A DNA stretch of 64,000 bases, taken from positions 2,480,001-2,544,000 of the forward strand of contig BFBT01000001.1 in assembly GCA_003112755.1 (NCBI GenBank). Direction: 5' to 3'. The position numbers and the translations under genes are program-made. The stretch comes from Lawsonibacter asaccharolyticus. Lineage in GTDB: Bacteria > Bacillota > Clostridia > Oscillospirales > Oscillospiraceae. Shown piece after piece: positions 51,355 through 60,883 of the stretch (positions within the stretch are counted from its first letter, which is position 1; the number at the start of each line of letters is the position of its first letter). A model generated the notes under the pieces. The model did no database searches, was not told where the DNA came from, and was given only the letters and a program-made list of their open reading frames with translations.

Positions 51355-52197
51355 GCAGACGAGGCGCAGGCGGTCCAGATCCCGGCGGTGCTGGGCACCG
51401 GTGGAGATGAGATAGATGCGGGTGGTCTCAATGCTGGAGTGCCCCAGGACATCGGCCAGCTTGGCCACGTCCCGGGTGGCCTGATAGAAGGTGCGCGCAA
51501 AGAGATGGCGCAGGTTGTGAGGGAAGACCTTGGTGGGGGCCACCCCGGCCCGGAGGCACAGGCGCTTCATCTCCGCCCAGATCTGCCGCCTGGACAGAGG
51601 CTTGCCGCTTTTGGTGAGGAAGATCTCGCCGGAAGCGGTTTTTTGCTGTCTGGCGTACTTGAGCAGCTTGCGGCACAGCTTGCCGGGGAGGAGGATGGTG
51701 CGGACCTTGCCCTTGAGGGCGATATCCGCCTGACCGGAACGGGCGGCCTCCACAGTGATATAGCGCACCTCGCTGACTCGGATGCCGGCGGCGCAGATGG
51801 TCTCCATGACCAGGGCCAGGCGGTCCCGGCCCAAGGTGCGGGCGGTGTCCAGCAGGCGCTGGTACTCCTGGCGGCTCAGCTCCCGCTCCTCGCTCTGAAA
51901 GAGTCTGCGCTGCACCCGCAGGGCGCGGACACGGCAGTCCTCCAGGCCGATGAAACGGAGAAAGGTGTTGAGGGCGGCCAGCATGGAGTTGATGGTGGCG
52001 GGGCGGTAGCCGGAGCGGACCAAGTGGGCCTTCCAGCCCGTGACCGCCTCCCGGTTCACCGGCGCCCCCGCCAGCCACTCCAGAAAGGCCCCTGCGTCCC
52101 GCAGGTACTTCTCCACTGTCCCCGCGCTCCGCTCCTCCTCCGCCAGCCTCCGGGCAAAGGCAGACAGATGTTCCTGGGGCACATGGTGATCTTTCAT
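51352..52197 (-). CDS. tyrosine recombinase (XerC/D or invertase type)
   Basis: 281 residues. An N-terminal SAM-like core-binding domain (~1-95) and a complete catalytic domain: Arg in AAGIRVSEV (~150), HNLRHLFAR (~230), LGHSSIETTRIYL with Tyr as nucleophile (~265). Beta-strand Lys in KGKVRTILLP. The stop lies inside the right inverted repeat. Best reading: it flips the segment just downstream of it. It could instead be an ordinary Xer-type enzyme. ATG with GGGGAG upstream. Confidence 0.88.
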   Translation of the reverse strand: MKDHHVPQEHLSAFARRLAEEERSAGTVEKYLRDAGAFLEWLAGAPVNREAVTGWKAHLVRSGYRPATINSMLAALNTFLRFIGLEDCRVRALRVQRRLFQSEERELSRQEYQRLLDTARTLGRDRLALVMETICAAGIRVSEVRYITVEAARSGQADIALKGKVRTILLPGKLCRKLLKYARQQKTASGEIFLTKSGKPLSRRQIWAEMKRLCLRAGVAPTKVFPHNLRHLFARTFYQATRDVAKLADVLGHSSIETTRIYLISTGAQHRRDLDRLRLVC

Positions 52198-52534
52198 ACA
52201 AAAACTCCCCTTTTCTTCCAGTGTGGTACTATTTTACCGGAAACGGGGGGCGTTTATCCGAAACCTAGGGGAAGAAAAGGAGGAAGGCTGTTCAATTTGC
52301 AGCCCAACCTCCGGCACCGGACACTCCTTTTTATATATAAGGTATGAAAATGCGGGGCGGGGGAGAAAAATCGTTGACTTGAATATCCTGGGAGGGTATG
52401 CTATACTCAACTTTGTATGAATCCACGGAGGGCCCGGGCCGCACAGCATACTGACAGGGGGAACTGCCGGTATGCTGTTCTGCATCGGGACAGGGGAGCC
52501 GGGGGCTCCGGCCCCGGCAGAAGGGGGAGGCAGC
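52198..52534. other. divergent intergenic region with the ktr promoter
   Basis: 337 bases between the recombinase gene and ktrB. Holds the plus-strand promoter at 52379-52407; I see no other gene. Confidence 0.5.
52379..52407 (+). promoter_or_regulatory. ktr operon promoter
   Basis: TTGAAT, 17 bases, TATACT, about 130 bases before the ktrB start. Confidence 0.75.
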
Positions 52535-53890
52535 GTGCTGCGCCTGTTGTCCAATCAGAATTTTAACCCTACCCGCCTGATCGTGGTGAGCTTCGGGGCC
52601 ATCATCCTGCTGGGGACTTTTCTGCTCCACCTGCCTATCTCCGCCCGGGACGGGCAGTTCACCCCCTGGCTGACCTGCCTGTTCACCGCCACCTCCGCCA
52701 CCTGCGTCACCGGTCTGGTCCTGGTGGACAGCGCGCTCCACTGGACTCCTTTCGGTCAGGGGGTGATCCTGGCCATGATCCAGCTGGGCGGGCTGGGATT
52801 TGTCTCATTGATCAGCCTGATCCCTCTACTGCTGCGGCGGCGCATCGGCCTGTCCCAGCGGCTGGCCATCGCCTCCGCATTTAATCTGAATGGGATGTCC
52901 GGGGTAGTGCGGGTGGTGCGCCACGCCCTCATGGGCACCTTTCTGCTGGAGGGCTGTGGTGCGATCCTGCTGGCTACCCGCTTCGTCCCTCTCTTCGGCT
53001 GGGGGCGGGGGCTGTGGTACTCCATCTTTCACAGCGTGTCCGCTTTCTGCAATGCCGGATTCGACCTGATGGGGGAACACACCGGGGCCTTCTCCAGCCT
53101 TGCGGGCTTCCGGGAGGACCCGGTGGTGCTGGGCACCATCGGGTGCCTGATCGTGCTGGGCGGCCTGGGCTTTTTTGTTTGGGAGGACTGCCTGGAGCAT
53201 CGGAGCTGGCGGCGGCTGTCCTTCTACTCGAGAATGGTGCTTGCCGTCACCGGGGCGCTGATCCTGGGGGGCTGGCTGTTCTTTCTGGGGGCAGAGTGGA
53301 ACAATCTGGAGACCCTGGGTGGTATGACGGCGGGGGAGAAGGTGGGCAATGCTCTCTTTCAGTCGGTGACCCTGCGCACAGCAGGGTACAGCGTTCTGGA
53401 CCAGGGGGCCCTGCGGGACGGGGCGGCTGCCCTGTCCGTGGTGCTGATGCTGATCGGGGGCTCCTCCGGCTCCACCGCCGGCGGCATCAAGACGGCCACC
53501 GCCGGCGTGCTGCTGATCTCACTGTGGGCCGGCCTGCGGGGGAGAGACCAGGTGGTGCTCCGGCGGAGGACCATCCCCCAGGCCCGGGTGCTCAATGCCA
53601 TGACCCTGACCCTGGTGGTGACCTGCCTGTTCCTGGCCGGGTCCATCGCCCTGACATTGGCGGACGGGGTCCCCTACCTGGCTGCCGCCTTCGAAGTGGC
53701 CTCGGCCATGGGGACCGTGGGGCTGACCATGGGGATCACCACCGGCTTGTCCCCGCTGAGCCAGGGAATCATCATCGCGATGATGTTCCTGGGCCGGGTG
53801 GGCGTGCTGTCCTTCTCCATTGCGTTCCTGATCCGGGACCGGGGAGAGAATAAGATCCGCTACCCCAGTGTGGATGTGATGATCGGCTGA
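52535..53890 (+). CDS. ktrB: Ktr/Trk-type potassium channel subunit
   Basis: 451 residues from the GTG at 52535 (GGGGGAGG upstream). Four repeated membrane-pore-membrane units. Selectivity-filter Gly residues are in TATSATCVTGL (~53-63), SVSAFCNAGFDL, SVTLRTAGYS and SAMGTVGLTMG. Belongs to TrkH/KtrB. Six bases separate its stop from the first ATG of the RCK subunit. Confidence 0.93.
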   Translation: MLRLLSNQNFNPTRLIVVSFGAIILLGTFLLHLPISARDGQFTPWLTCLFTATSATCVTGLVLVDSALHWTPFGQGVILAMIQLGGLGFVSLISLIPLLLRRRIGLSQRLAIASAFNLNGMSGVVRVVRHALMGTFLLEGCGAILLATRFVPLFGWGRGLWYSIFHSVSAFCNAGFDLMGEHTGAFSSLAGFREDPVVLGTIGCLIVLGGLGFFVWEDCLEHRSWRRLSFYSRMVLAVTGALILGGWLFFLGAEWNNLETLGGMTAGEKVGNALFQSVTLRTAGYSVLDQGALRDGAAALSVVLMLIGGSSGSTAGGIKTATAGVLLISLWAGLRGRDQVVLRRRTIPQARVLNAMTLTLVVTCLFLAGSIALTLADGVPYLAAAFEVASAMGTVGLTMGITTGLSPLSQGIIIAMMFLGRVGVLSFSIAFLIRDRGENKIRYPSVDVMIG

Positions 53891-53901
53891 AGGAGATGTC
53901 T

Positions 53902-54549
53902 ATGAAAAGCTTTTTGGTGATTGGACTGGGCAGATTCGGCACATCGCTGGCCTGTGAGCTGTGTGCCCTGGGCCACGAAGTGATGGCGGTGGATCTGCGG
54001 GAGGAGCGGGTCCAGGAGGTGGCGGGCTCTGTGACCCACGCCGCCGCCGGAGATGCCCGGGACCCGGAGGTCCTCCGGGCCCTGGGAGCCAGGAACTTTG
54101 ACTGTGCTGTGGTGTCCGCAGGGGACGACGTGGGCACCAGCGCCCTCATCGTCCTCAACCTGAAGGAGCTGGGAGTGCCCCAGGTGGTGGGCAAGGCCCG
54201 CAGCGCCGTCCACCACCGGGTGCTGGAGAAGATCGGCGCCGACCGGGTGGTCTTTCCGGAGCAGGAGATGGCCCTGCGCCTGGCCCGGAACCTGGCCAAC
54301 GGGGACATTCTCAACTTTATCGAGCTGTCGGAGGAGTACTCCATCATGGAGTGCCGCTGTCCCCGCCAGTGGCAGGGGAAGAGCATCCGGGAACTGGACG
54401 TGCGGGCCAGACACCGCCTGAACATCATCGCTATCCGCCGGGGGGGCGGCATGACCATCTCCCCCGGAGGTGAGTACGCCCTTCAGGAGGAGGACGAGCT
54501 AGTGGTGCTGGGACGGAACGAGGATATCAGAGAGGTGGAGCGGCTGTGA
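53902..54549 (+). CDS. ktrA: Ktr/Trk potassium uptake regulatory subunit (RCK)
   Basis: 215 residues. RCK-N nucleotide-binding domain: VIGLGRFGTSLACELCALGHEVMAVD, followed by ARNFDCAVVSAGD; RCK-C in the last 75. Gates KtrB through ATP/ADP or c-di-AMP. Both 53896 and 53902 have ATG; AAGGAG lies 6 bases before 53902. Stop overlaps the next gene (GTGA). Confidence 0.93.
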   Translation: MKSFLVIGLGRFGTSLACELCALGHEVMAVDLREERVQEVAGSVTHAAAGDARDPEVLRALGARNFDCAVVSAGDDVGTSALIVLNLKELGVPQVVGKARSAVHHRVLEKIGADRVVFPEQEMALRLARNLANGDILNFIELSEEYSIMECRCPRQWQGKSIRELDVRARHRLNIIAIRRGGGMTISPGGEYALQEEDELVVLGRNEDIREVERL

Positions 54550-55307
54550 GAGAGGAGTGGATCACCAGCCGGAAGAACCCTCTCCTGGTCCAGATCCGCC
54601 GCCTGGTCTCCAGCCGCGGCGCCCGGCGCTCAGCGGGGATGTTCCTGGGGGACGGCGTCAAGCTGCTGGAGGAGGCCCTGAAGTGGGGAGCGCCCCTGGA
54701 GACGGTGGTGTACTCGGAGGGGCTGGACGGGCCGGAGCTCCCGCCGGAGGTGCGGACGGTCCGGGTGCCGGAGGATGTGATGGCCTCCATCTCCCCCATG
54801 GAGTCCCCCCAGGGGGCGCTGTTCCTGTGCCGGATGTGGGACACCGCCCCGCCGCCCTGCCTGGAGGGCGGGCGCTATCTGGTGCTGGACGGTCTCCAGG
54901 ACCCGGGGAACGTAGGCACTATCTGGCGCACCGCCGATGCCCTGGAGGCGGACGGCCTGCTCCTGGTCCACGGATGTGCGGACCCCTTCGGCCCCAAGGT
55001 GGTGCGGGCCACCATGGGGGCCTGTTTCCGGCTCCCGGTGTGGGAGACCGGCCCGGAGAGGCTGGCGGGCCTGCTGGAGCGGTCAGGACTGGCGCTGTAC
55101 GCCACCGCCCTGCGGGAGGATACGGAGGATATCAAAACGGCGGACCTGAGCCGGTCCGCCGTGGTGATTGGGAGCGAGGGGCGCGGGGTCTCGCCGGAAC
55201 TGCTCGCTATGAGCCAGCGGGCCCTGAAGATCCCTATGCGGGAGCGGTGTGAGTCCCTGAACGCCGCCGCGGCCGCCGCGGTGGTGCTCTGGGAGATGGG
55301 CCGCTAA
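54546..55307 (+). CDS. SpoU-family rRNA/tRNA 2'-O-methyltransferase
   Basis: 253 residues. An N-terminal substrate-binding region (RRSAGMFLGDGVKLLEEAL), then the SPOUT knot: GLQDPGNVGTIWRTADAL, VIGSEGRGVSPELL and IPMRERCESLNAAAAAAVVL. Resembles RlmB/TrmH enzymes that methylate 23S rRNA or tRNA. GTG start overlapping the ktrA stop. Converges on the MFS gene with a 4-base overlap. Confidence 0.9.
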   Translation: MREEWITSRKNPLLVQIRRLVSSRGARRSAGMFLGDGVKLLEEALKWGAPLETVVYSEGLDGPELPPEVRTVRVPEDVMASISPMESPQGALFLCRMWDTAPPPCLEGGRYLVLDGLQDPGNVGTIWRTADALEADGLLLVHGCADPFGPKVVRATMGACFRLPVWETGPERLAGLLERSGLALYATALREDTEDIKTADLSRSAVVIGSEGRGVSPELLAMSQRALKIPMRERCESLNAAAAAAVVLWEMGR

Positions 55308-56542
55308 TCCCGGCGGGGCCGGTGTCCTGCGTCCAGCTTTCGGTAGGCCCGCTGGATGATGACCAGTGAGACGGCCAGACACAGGGCGAACAGGGCATAG
55401 GCCGGAACATAGCTGTGGAAGCGGTCAGCCAGCAGGCCCGGGATGGGGCCGAAGAGGAGCATCCCAAGAGCGTAGGACACAGTGAGGGAGCGCACCGCAC
55501 CCTCGTACTGGGCGTCCCCGAACAGGTCGGCGGACCAGATGGCAAAGGTCACCGCCGAGATGGGCAGGCCCAGGCCGAACAGGGTCATGGCCGCGAAAGC
55601 GGGGAGCATCCCACCCAGGTGGGCCAGACAGCACAGGAGCAGTCCGGCCAGAAAGACCAAATGGACGTACCAGTTGCCCGCCCGGCTGCCAAAGCGGTCA
55701 TAGATCTGGCCGCAGAGGATCTTGGATACGCAGATGACCAGCCCCAGGTAAGAGATGAGCAGAGCGGCGGAGGCGCTGTCATAGCCGGCGGTGGTGTAGA
55801 GCACCGTGAGGTGGGAGAAACCGGGCCCGCCGGGGCCGCCGATGAGAAAGACAGCCAGCAGCAGGGACAGCCGGAGGGCGGGAGTCATGCCCGCCGGCGC
55901 GGGGCGGGGCGGCGGCGCCGGAGTCTCCGGACCGCCCAGGTGGTAGGGCTCCAGGCCCAGGTCGCCGGGGACGTCCCGGACCAGGAGAAAGACCAGCAGC
56001 CCCAGCACCAGCACCGCCAGCCCCTCCAGCAGAAAGGCGGCGCGCATGCCGTGGGCCTGGATGATCCCGGTGATCAGCGTGGGGACAAAGATGGTGGACA
56101 CGCCGCTGCCCGCGGCGGCCAGCCCCAGAGCCAGGCCCCGCCGGTCCCGGAACCAGTGGCCCACCGCCAGGGAGAGGGGGACCATGCCGCCGTAGCCGTA
56201 GGCCAGACCGGTGAGGGCCCCCGCGGCACAGTAGAGGGGGAAACTGTCGGCCAGGCCGAAGCAGAAGCAGGACAGGGCCAGCAGCACTACCCCCAGGGTC
56301 ATCACCAGACGCAGTCCGATCCGGGCGCACAGCTGATTCACTGTCAGCATGGCGGCCAGGGTGAAGAGGCTGCGCGTGGTGGTGATCCAGGAGCCCTGGG
56401 CGTTGGAAAAGCCGTTGAGCTGGATGATGTAGGGCTGATACACGGAGAACACGTTGATGCCCATCCCCATGACCGCGAACAGGGACAGGGCGCCGCCCAG
56501 ACAGATGATCCAGGCGTAATGGGGCCGCCGAAGGGAGACCAT
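55304..56542 (-). CDS. MFS transporter
   Basis: 412 residues, twelve membrane helices. Starts RRPHYAWIICLGGALSLF and has GYGGMVPLSLAVGHWFRDRRGLALGLAAAGSGVSTI, typical of the OFA (oxalate/formate antiporter) and monocarboxylate transporter branch. Solute unknown. Its 3' end overlaps the methyltransferase gene by 4 bases. Confidence 0.85.
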   Translation of the reverse strand: MVSLRRPHYAWIICLGGALSLFAVMGMGINVFSVYQPYIIQLNGFSNAQGSWITTTRSLFTLAAMLTVNQLCARIGLRLVMTLGVVLLALSCFCFGLADSFPLYCAAGALTGLAYGYGGMVPLSLAVGHWFRDRRGLALGLAAAGSGVSTIFVPTLITGIIQAHGMRAAFLLEGLAVLVLGLLVFLLVRDVPGDLGLEPYHLGGPETPAPPPRPAPAGMTPALRLSLLLAVFLIGGPGGPGFSHLTVLYTTAGYDSASAALLISYLGLVICVSKILCGQIYDRFGSRAGNWYVHLVFLAGLLLCCLAHLGGMLPAFAAMTLFGLGLPISAVTFAIWSADLFGDAQYEGAVRSLTVSYALGMLLFGPIPGLLADRFHSYVPAYALFALCLAVSLVIIQRAYRKLDAGHRPRRD

Positions 56543-56640
56543 GGGAACAGCACCTCCTTATTCCTATCTCCTACCATACAGGAGGCGGGGACGTTTGTAA
56601 AGGGGGATTTTACCGGAGGAGCGGGACGGAGGGAAGAAAA

Positions 56641-57858
56641 TTGGCGACGCTGAAATACTGGCTGTGGCTCACCGGCCGCAGGGGGCTGGGGAATGCCGGC
56701 GCCCTGCGGGTGCTGGACCACTTTGTCACCCCGGAGCGGGCCTTCTACGCCGACCCGGAGGAGTACGCCCTGGTGGAGGACCTGACTCCGGCGGCCCAGC
56801 GCGCCCTGCTGGACAAGGACACCGGCGGGGCGGAGCGCATCCTGGAGGACTGCGCCCGCCTGGACCTGCGGATCATGACCCTCCAGGACGCCGACTACCC
56901 GGAGCGGCTGCGGCAGCTGCCCGACCCGCCTCTGGCGCTGTACATCCGGGGCCGGGCCTTCGCCTTCGACGAGGAGGCGGCGGTGTGCATGGTGGGGGCA
57001 CGGGAGGCCACCCCCTATGGGATCGGCTCGGCGGGGCGGCTCGGCCTGGAGCTGGCCCGGGGCGGGGCCCTGGTGGTGTCTGGCATGGCCCAGGGCATCG
57101 ATACGGCCAGCGTCCAGGGCGCTTTGAAGGGCGGCGGACCGGTGGTGTCGGTGCTGGGGGGCGGAGTGGATGTACCCTACCCCCGGGAGAACCGCTGGCT
57201 CTATGAGGACGTGGCCGCCGCCGGGGCCCTCATCTCCGAGTACCCGCCGGGGACGGAGCACCGGGGGGAGCACTTCCCGGTGCGCAACCGCATCCTCAGC
57301 GGCCTGTGCCTGGGGGTAGTGGCGGTGGAATGCCGCCCTCACAGCGGCACTATGATTACGGTGGACCGGGCGCTGGAGCAGAACCGGGACCTGTTTGCCG
57401 TGCCAGGGAACATCGACGCCCCCATGAGCCAGGGCCCCAACCTGCTGATCCAGCAGGGGGCCAAGCTGGTGACCAGCGGGCGGGACATCCTGGAGGAATA
57501 CTGGGACCGATTCCCGGCCAAGCTGTCTCCGGGAGAGCCCCTCAGCCCGGCGGCGGCCGCCGCCCGGCTGGAGACAGCGGCCTGTCCGGCCCCTGCCCCG
57601 GCGGAGCGGGAGGAGGCACCGGCGGCACCCGGGCGGGAGCGCATCCCCGCCGCGGAGCAGCGGGACCGCTTTACCGACGACGAGCTGGCGCTGATCGCCG
57701 CCTTGGGCGGACGGCGCCGCTCCGCCGACGAGCTGGTGGAGGCCGCACAGATCCCGGCCCGCCGGGTGCTCTCTGCCCTGACCATGCTCCAGGTGCAGGG
57801 GGCGGTGGAAGAGGGGCCGGACCGCCGCTTCTCCGCCCTGGTGGAGCTGGAGGAATAG
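56641..57858 (+). CDS. dprA: DNA-processing protein DprA
   Basis: 405 residues from a TTG start (GGAGGG upstream). Rossmann-like DprA domain with MVGAREATPYG (~118), SGMAQGIDTASVQGAL (~145), GGGVDVPYPRENRWLYEDV, and a C-terminal DprA winged-helix (~330-405). DprA loads RecA on incoming single-stranded DNA in transformation. Next to topA, the common Firmicutes order. Confidence 0.95.
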   Translation: MATLKYWLWLTGRRGLGNAGALRVLDHFVTPERAFYADPEEYALVEDLTPAAQRALLDKDTGGAERILEDCARLDLRIMTLQDADYPERLRQLPDPPLALYIRGRAFAFDEEAAVCMVGAREATPYGIGSAGRLGLELARGGALVVSGMAQGIDTASVQGALKGGGPVVSVLGGGVDVPYPRENRWLYEDVAAAGALISEYPPGTEHRGEHFPVRNRILSGLCLGVVAVECRPHSGTMITVDRALEQNRDLFAVPGNIDAPMSQGPNLLIQQGAKLVTSGRDILEEYWDRFPAKLSPGEPLSPAAAAARLETAACPAPAPAEREEAPAAPGRERIPAAEQRDRFTDDELALIAALGGRRRSADELVEAAQIPARRVLSALTMLQVQGAVEEGPDRRFSALVELEE

Positions 57859-57943
57859 ACCCTTGACAGACGCGCGCGGGGACGCTCCGCAGCTGCGTTT
57901 TGACTTATACTTTTTTCTTATCTTCGATTTTGGAGGTTATTTG

Positions 57944-60313
57944 ATGGCAGCAAAGACCGATTTGGTGATCGTAGAGTCTCCGTCCAAGGCCAAGACCATT
58001 GGGAAGTACCTGGGGCCGGGCTATGAGGTGAAGGCGTCCATGGGCCACGTCCGGGACCTGCCTAAGAGCAAGATCGGCGTGGACATCGAGGGAGGCTTTG
58101 TCCCCCAGTACCAGCCCATCAAGGGCAAAGAGGACGTGATCAGCGACCTGAAGAAGGCAGCCAAGAAGAGCGGCCGGGTCTATCTGGCCACCGACCCGGA
58201 CCGGGAGGGGGAGGCCATCTCCTGGCATCTGAAGGAGCTGCTGGATATCCCGGACGACAAGACCTATCGGGTCACCTTCAACGAGATCACCAAGAAGGTG
58301 GTCAACGACTCTATTGCCGCCCCCCGGGCCATCGACCAGAACCTGGTGGACGCCCAGCAGGCGCGGCGCATCCTGGACCGCATCGTGGGCTATGAACTCT
58401 CCCCCCTGCTGTGGCGGAAGATCCGGCGGGGCCTGTCCGCCGGGCGGGTCCAGTCGGTGGCCACCCGGCTGGTGGCGGAGCGGGAGGAGGAGATCCGGGC
58501 CTTTGTCCCCCAGGAGTACTGGACCATCGAGGCGGAGCTGGAGCGGGTGCGCCCCAATCTGGGGGGCTTCAAGGCCCAGTTCTACGGCCGGGAGAAGAAG
58601 ATGGAGCTCCGCAGCCGGGAGGAGGCGGAGGAGGTGGTCCGGGCGGTGTCCGCCGCCCCCTTCTCCGTGACCAGGGTGAAGCGGCAGGACAAGCTGCGCA
58701 ATCCGGCGCCCCCCTTCACGACCTCCACCCTCCAGCAGGAGGCCAGCCGCAAGCTGAACATGACCCCCGCCCGCACCATGTCCATCGCCCAGCAGCTCTA
58801 TGAGGGCGTGGACATCACCGGGGAGGGCACCGTGGGCCTGATCACCTATATGCGTACTGACTCTCTGCGCCTGTCCGAGGAGGCCATCGCCGCCGCCAAG
58901 GGCTTTATCGAGAGCCGCTACGGCAAGGAGTACTATCCCGCCCAGGCCCGACGCTACAAGACCAAGGGCAATGCCCAGGACGCCCACGAGGCCATCCGTC
59001 CCTCCGACGTGACCCTCACCCCGGAGGACGTGAAGAAGGACCTGACCTCGGAGCAGTACCGCCTCTACCGGCTGATCTGGGGCCGGTTCCTGGCCTGCCA
59101 GATGGCAAGCGCGGTCTATGACAGTGTATCCATCGAGGCCCAGTCCGCCGGCTACACCTTCCGGGCCAGCCACTCGGAGCTGAAATTCTCCGGCTTTACC
59201 GCCGTGTATGAGGAGGGCCGGGACGAGGACGACGAGGCACCCCAGTCCCCCCTCCCCGACCTGCGGGAGGGGGAGCCGCTGGACCGGAAGGGGCTGAAGC
59301 AGGACCAGCACTTCACCCAGCCCCCCACCCGGTACACCGAGGCCACCCTCATCAAGGCTCTGGAAGAGAAGGGTATCGGACGCCCCTCCACCTACGCCCC
59401 CACCATCTCCACCATCCTGAACCGGGAGTACGTGGTGAAGGAGGGGAAGTACCTCCGCACCACCCCTCTGGGCGAGGTGGTCACCGGCCTGATGAAGGAC
59501 AAATTCAACGATATCGTGGACTACGCCTTCACCGCCCAGATGGAGGAGCGGCTGGACAAGGTGGAGGAGGGAGAGGCCAACTGGAAGAAGGTGCTCTCTG
59601 ACTTCTACGGCGGCTTTGAGGCAGAGCTCCACCAGGCGGAGCAGGACCTGGACGGGGAGCGCATCAAGGTGCCAGACGAGGTTTCGGAGGAGATCTGTCC
59701 CCAGTGCGGGCGGAACCTGGTCATCAAGTCCGGCCGGTTCGGCCGCTTCCTGGCCTGTCCCGGCTGGCCGGAGTGCGACTTCACCATGCCGCTGGTGGTG
59801 GAGATGCCGGGCAAGTGCCCCAAGTGCGGAGGGCGTCTGTTCAAGCGCACGGGCAAGAGCAAAAAGACCAACAAGCAGTACACCTATTACTGCTGTGAGC
59901 ACCTCAACAGCAAGGACGAGTCCAAGCGATGCGACTTCATGACCTGGGACGTCCCGGTGAAGGACAACTGTCCCGTCTGCGGCTGGACCATGTTCAAGAA
60001 GGCGGGCCGGGGGGCGAAAAAGCCCTTCTGCATCAACGAGGCATGCTCCAACTTCACCCCGGAGGAGAAGCGGGGCGGCTGGCGGAAAAAGACGGAGGAG
60101 AGCGGGGAGGAGGCCCCTGCCCAGGAGGCGGCGGAGGAGGGCAAGACCGCCGAGAAGAAGGCTCCGGCCGCCAAAAAGACCACCGCGAAGGCGGCGGCCA
60201 AGAAGCCTGCCGCCAAAGCCGCGGCCTCGAAAAAGGCATCCGCGGCGAAAAAGCCCACGGCTAAGAAGACCGCCGGGAAAAAGACCGCCGCCAAGAAGAC
60301 GGAGGAGGGATGA
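57944..60313 (+). CDS. topA: DNA topoisomerase I
   Basis: 789 residues from the ATG at 57944 (TGGAGG upstream). Toprim domain (VIVESPSKAKTIGKYLG), then the catalytic Tyr in GLITYMRTDSLRLSE (~308). Zinc-ribbon motifs follow: CPQCGRNLVIKS, CPKCGG, CPVCGW. The last ~55 residues are a Lys/Ala-rich tail, similar to eukaryotic histone H1 tails and to the H1-like end of some high-GC topoisomerases. Relaxes negatively supercoiled DNA. Confidence 0.96.
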   Translation: MAAKTDLVIVESPSKAKTIGKYLGPGYEVKASMGHVRDLPKSKIGVDIEGGFVPQYQPIKGKEDVISDLKKAAKKSGRVYLATDPDREGEAISWHLKELLDIPDDKTYRVTFNEITKKVVNDSIAAPRAIDQNLVDAQQARRILDRIVGYELSPLLWRKIRRGLSAGRVQSVATRLVAEREEEIRAFVPQEYWTIEAELERVRPNLGGFKAQFYGREKKMELRSREEAEEVVRAVSAAPFSVTRVKRQDKLRNPAPPFTTSTLQQEASRKLNMTPARTMSIAQQLYEGVDITGEGTVGLITYMRTDSLRLSEEAIAAAKGFIESRYGKEYYPAQARRYKTKGNAQDAHEAIRPSDVTLTPEDVKKDLTSEQYRLYRLIWGRFLACQMASAVYDSVSIEAQSAGYTFRASHSELKFSGFTAVYEEGRDEDDEAPQSPLPDLREGEPLDRKGLKQDQHFTQPPTRYTEATLIKALEEKGIGRPSTYAPTISTILNREYVVKEGKYLRTTPLGEVVTGLMKDKFNDIVDYAFTAQMEERLDKVEEGEANWKKVLSDFYGGFEAELHQAEQDLDGERIKVPDEVSEEICPQCGRNLVIKSGRFGRFLACPGWPECDFTMPLVVEMPGKCPKCGGRLFKRTGKSKKTNKQYTYYCCEHLNSKDESKRCDFMTWDVPVKDNCPVCGWTMFKKAGRGAKKPFCINEACSNFTPEEKRGGWRKKTEESGEEAPAQEAAEEGKTAEKKAPAAKKTTAKAAAKKPAAKAAASKKASAAKKPTAKKTAGKKTAAKKTEEG

Positions 60314-60331
60314 CCGGCGGGGGCTGAACGC

Positions 60332-60598
60332 TCAGGCGGTCAGCCTTCCGTTCAGCTCCCGGCACAGGTCCACGGTGGCCAGGAACATGGCCTCCAGCAG
60401 GCAGGAGTTCTCCTGAAAGGCGGCCTTTTCATAGCGGTCGAACAGGGTGCGCCCCTCTTCATCCAGATGATCGAGGATCTCCAGGGACCAGATATCCCGC
60501 CGGGTGCTGCTGATCCGGTAATCGGAGTCCACAGCCAGGTAATTTTGAAGGGTAACTTTGTTGATGTACTCAAAGAGAGCTTCCATAAGATCGGTCAT
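60332..60598 (-). CDS. small helical protein, cassette 1 (DUF6809-like)
   Basis: 88 residues from the ATG at 60598 (GGAG upstream). Helical, acidic, with Tyr-rich first half. Its layout matches that of the gene at 62859: a small protein divergent from an XRE regulator with a large palindrome between them. Resemblance to DUF6809 proteins is tentative. Function unknown. Confidence 0.6.
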   Translation of the reverse strand: MTDLMEALFEYINKVTLQNYLAVDSDYRISSTRRDIWSLEILDHLDEEGRTLFDRYEKAAFQENSCLLEAMFLATVDLCRELNGRLTA

Positions 60599-60613
60599 TG
60601 TGATCAACTCCAA

Positions 60614-60659
60614 ACACGAATAATTTATACATGTTATAACACGTATAGATTATTCGTGT
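60614..60659. promoter_or_regulatory. 46-bp palindrome between the divergent cassette 1 genes
   Basis: ACACGAATAAT and its exact complement ATTATTCGTGT enclose TGTTATAACA with the same centre. 21 of 23 pairs are complementary. It lies between the two start codons and is probably an autoregulated operator. Confidence 0.8.
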
Positions 60660-60676
60660 CAAGAGGAAGTAAAGAG

Positions 60677-60883
60677 ATGTATGGAGAACGATTAAAATTT
60701 TTGAGAAAAGAACGGAAGATTCCGCAGAAAGACCTTGCGGAGCTGCTGGGGATCAGCATCCGTGGATATCAGTTCTACGAGAGCGAGAACAATGAGCCCA
60801 ATATTGCCGCATTGGTGACATTGGCGGATTTTTACGGGGTGACCATCGACTTTCTGGTTGGGCGCACGGACGAGGAAACATAA
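60677..60883 (+). CDS. XRE-family regulator, cassette 1
   Basis: 68 residues. A helix-turn-helix (RLKFLRKERKIPQKDLAELLGISIRGYQFYESENNEPNI) is followed by the usual LADFYGVTIDFLVGRTDE. AGGAAG lies before the ATG. Divergent from the small helical gene across the palindrome. Confidence 0.9.
   Translation: MYGERLKFLRKERKIPQKDLAELLGISIRGYQFYESENNEPNIAALVTLADFYGVTIDFLVGRTDEET

Noticed and set aside
51352..52197. Recombinase as marker of an integrated phage or conjugative element
   Set aside because: No phage or conjugation genes are seen on either side, and the site-like inverted repeats lie directly beside the gene, so a local inversion role fits better.
57905..59902. A 665-residue frame antisense to topA
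   Set aside because: Same reason: mirrored coding sequence without any domain or ribosome-binding site; topA itself is certain.
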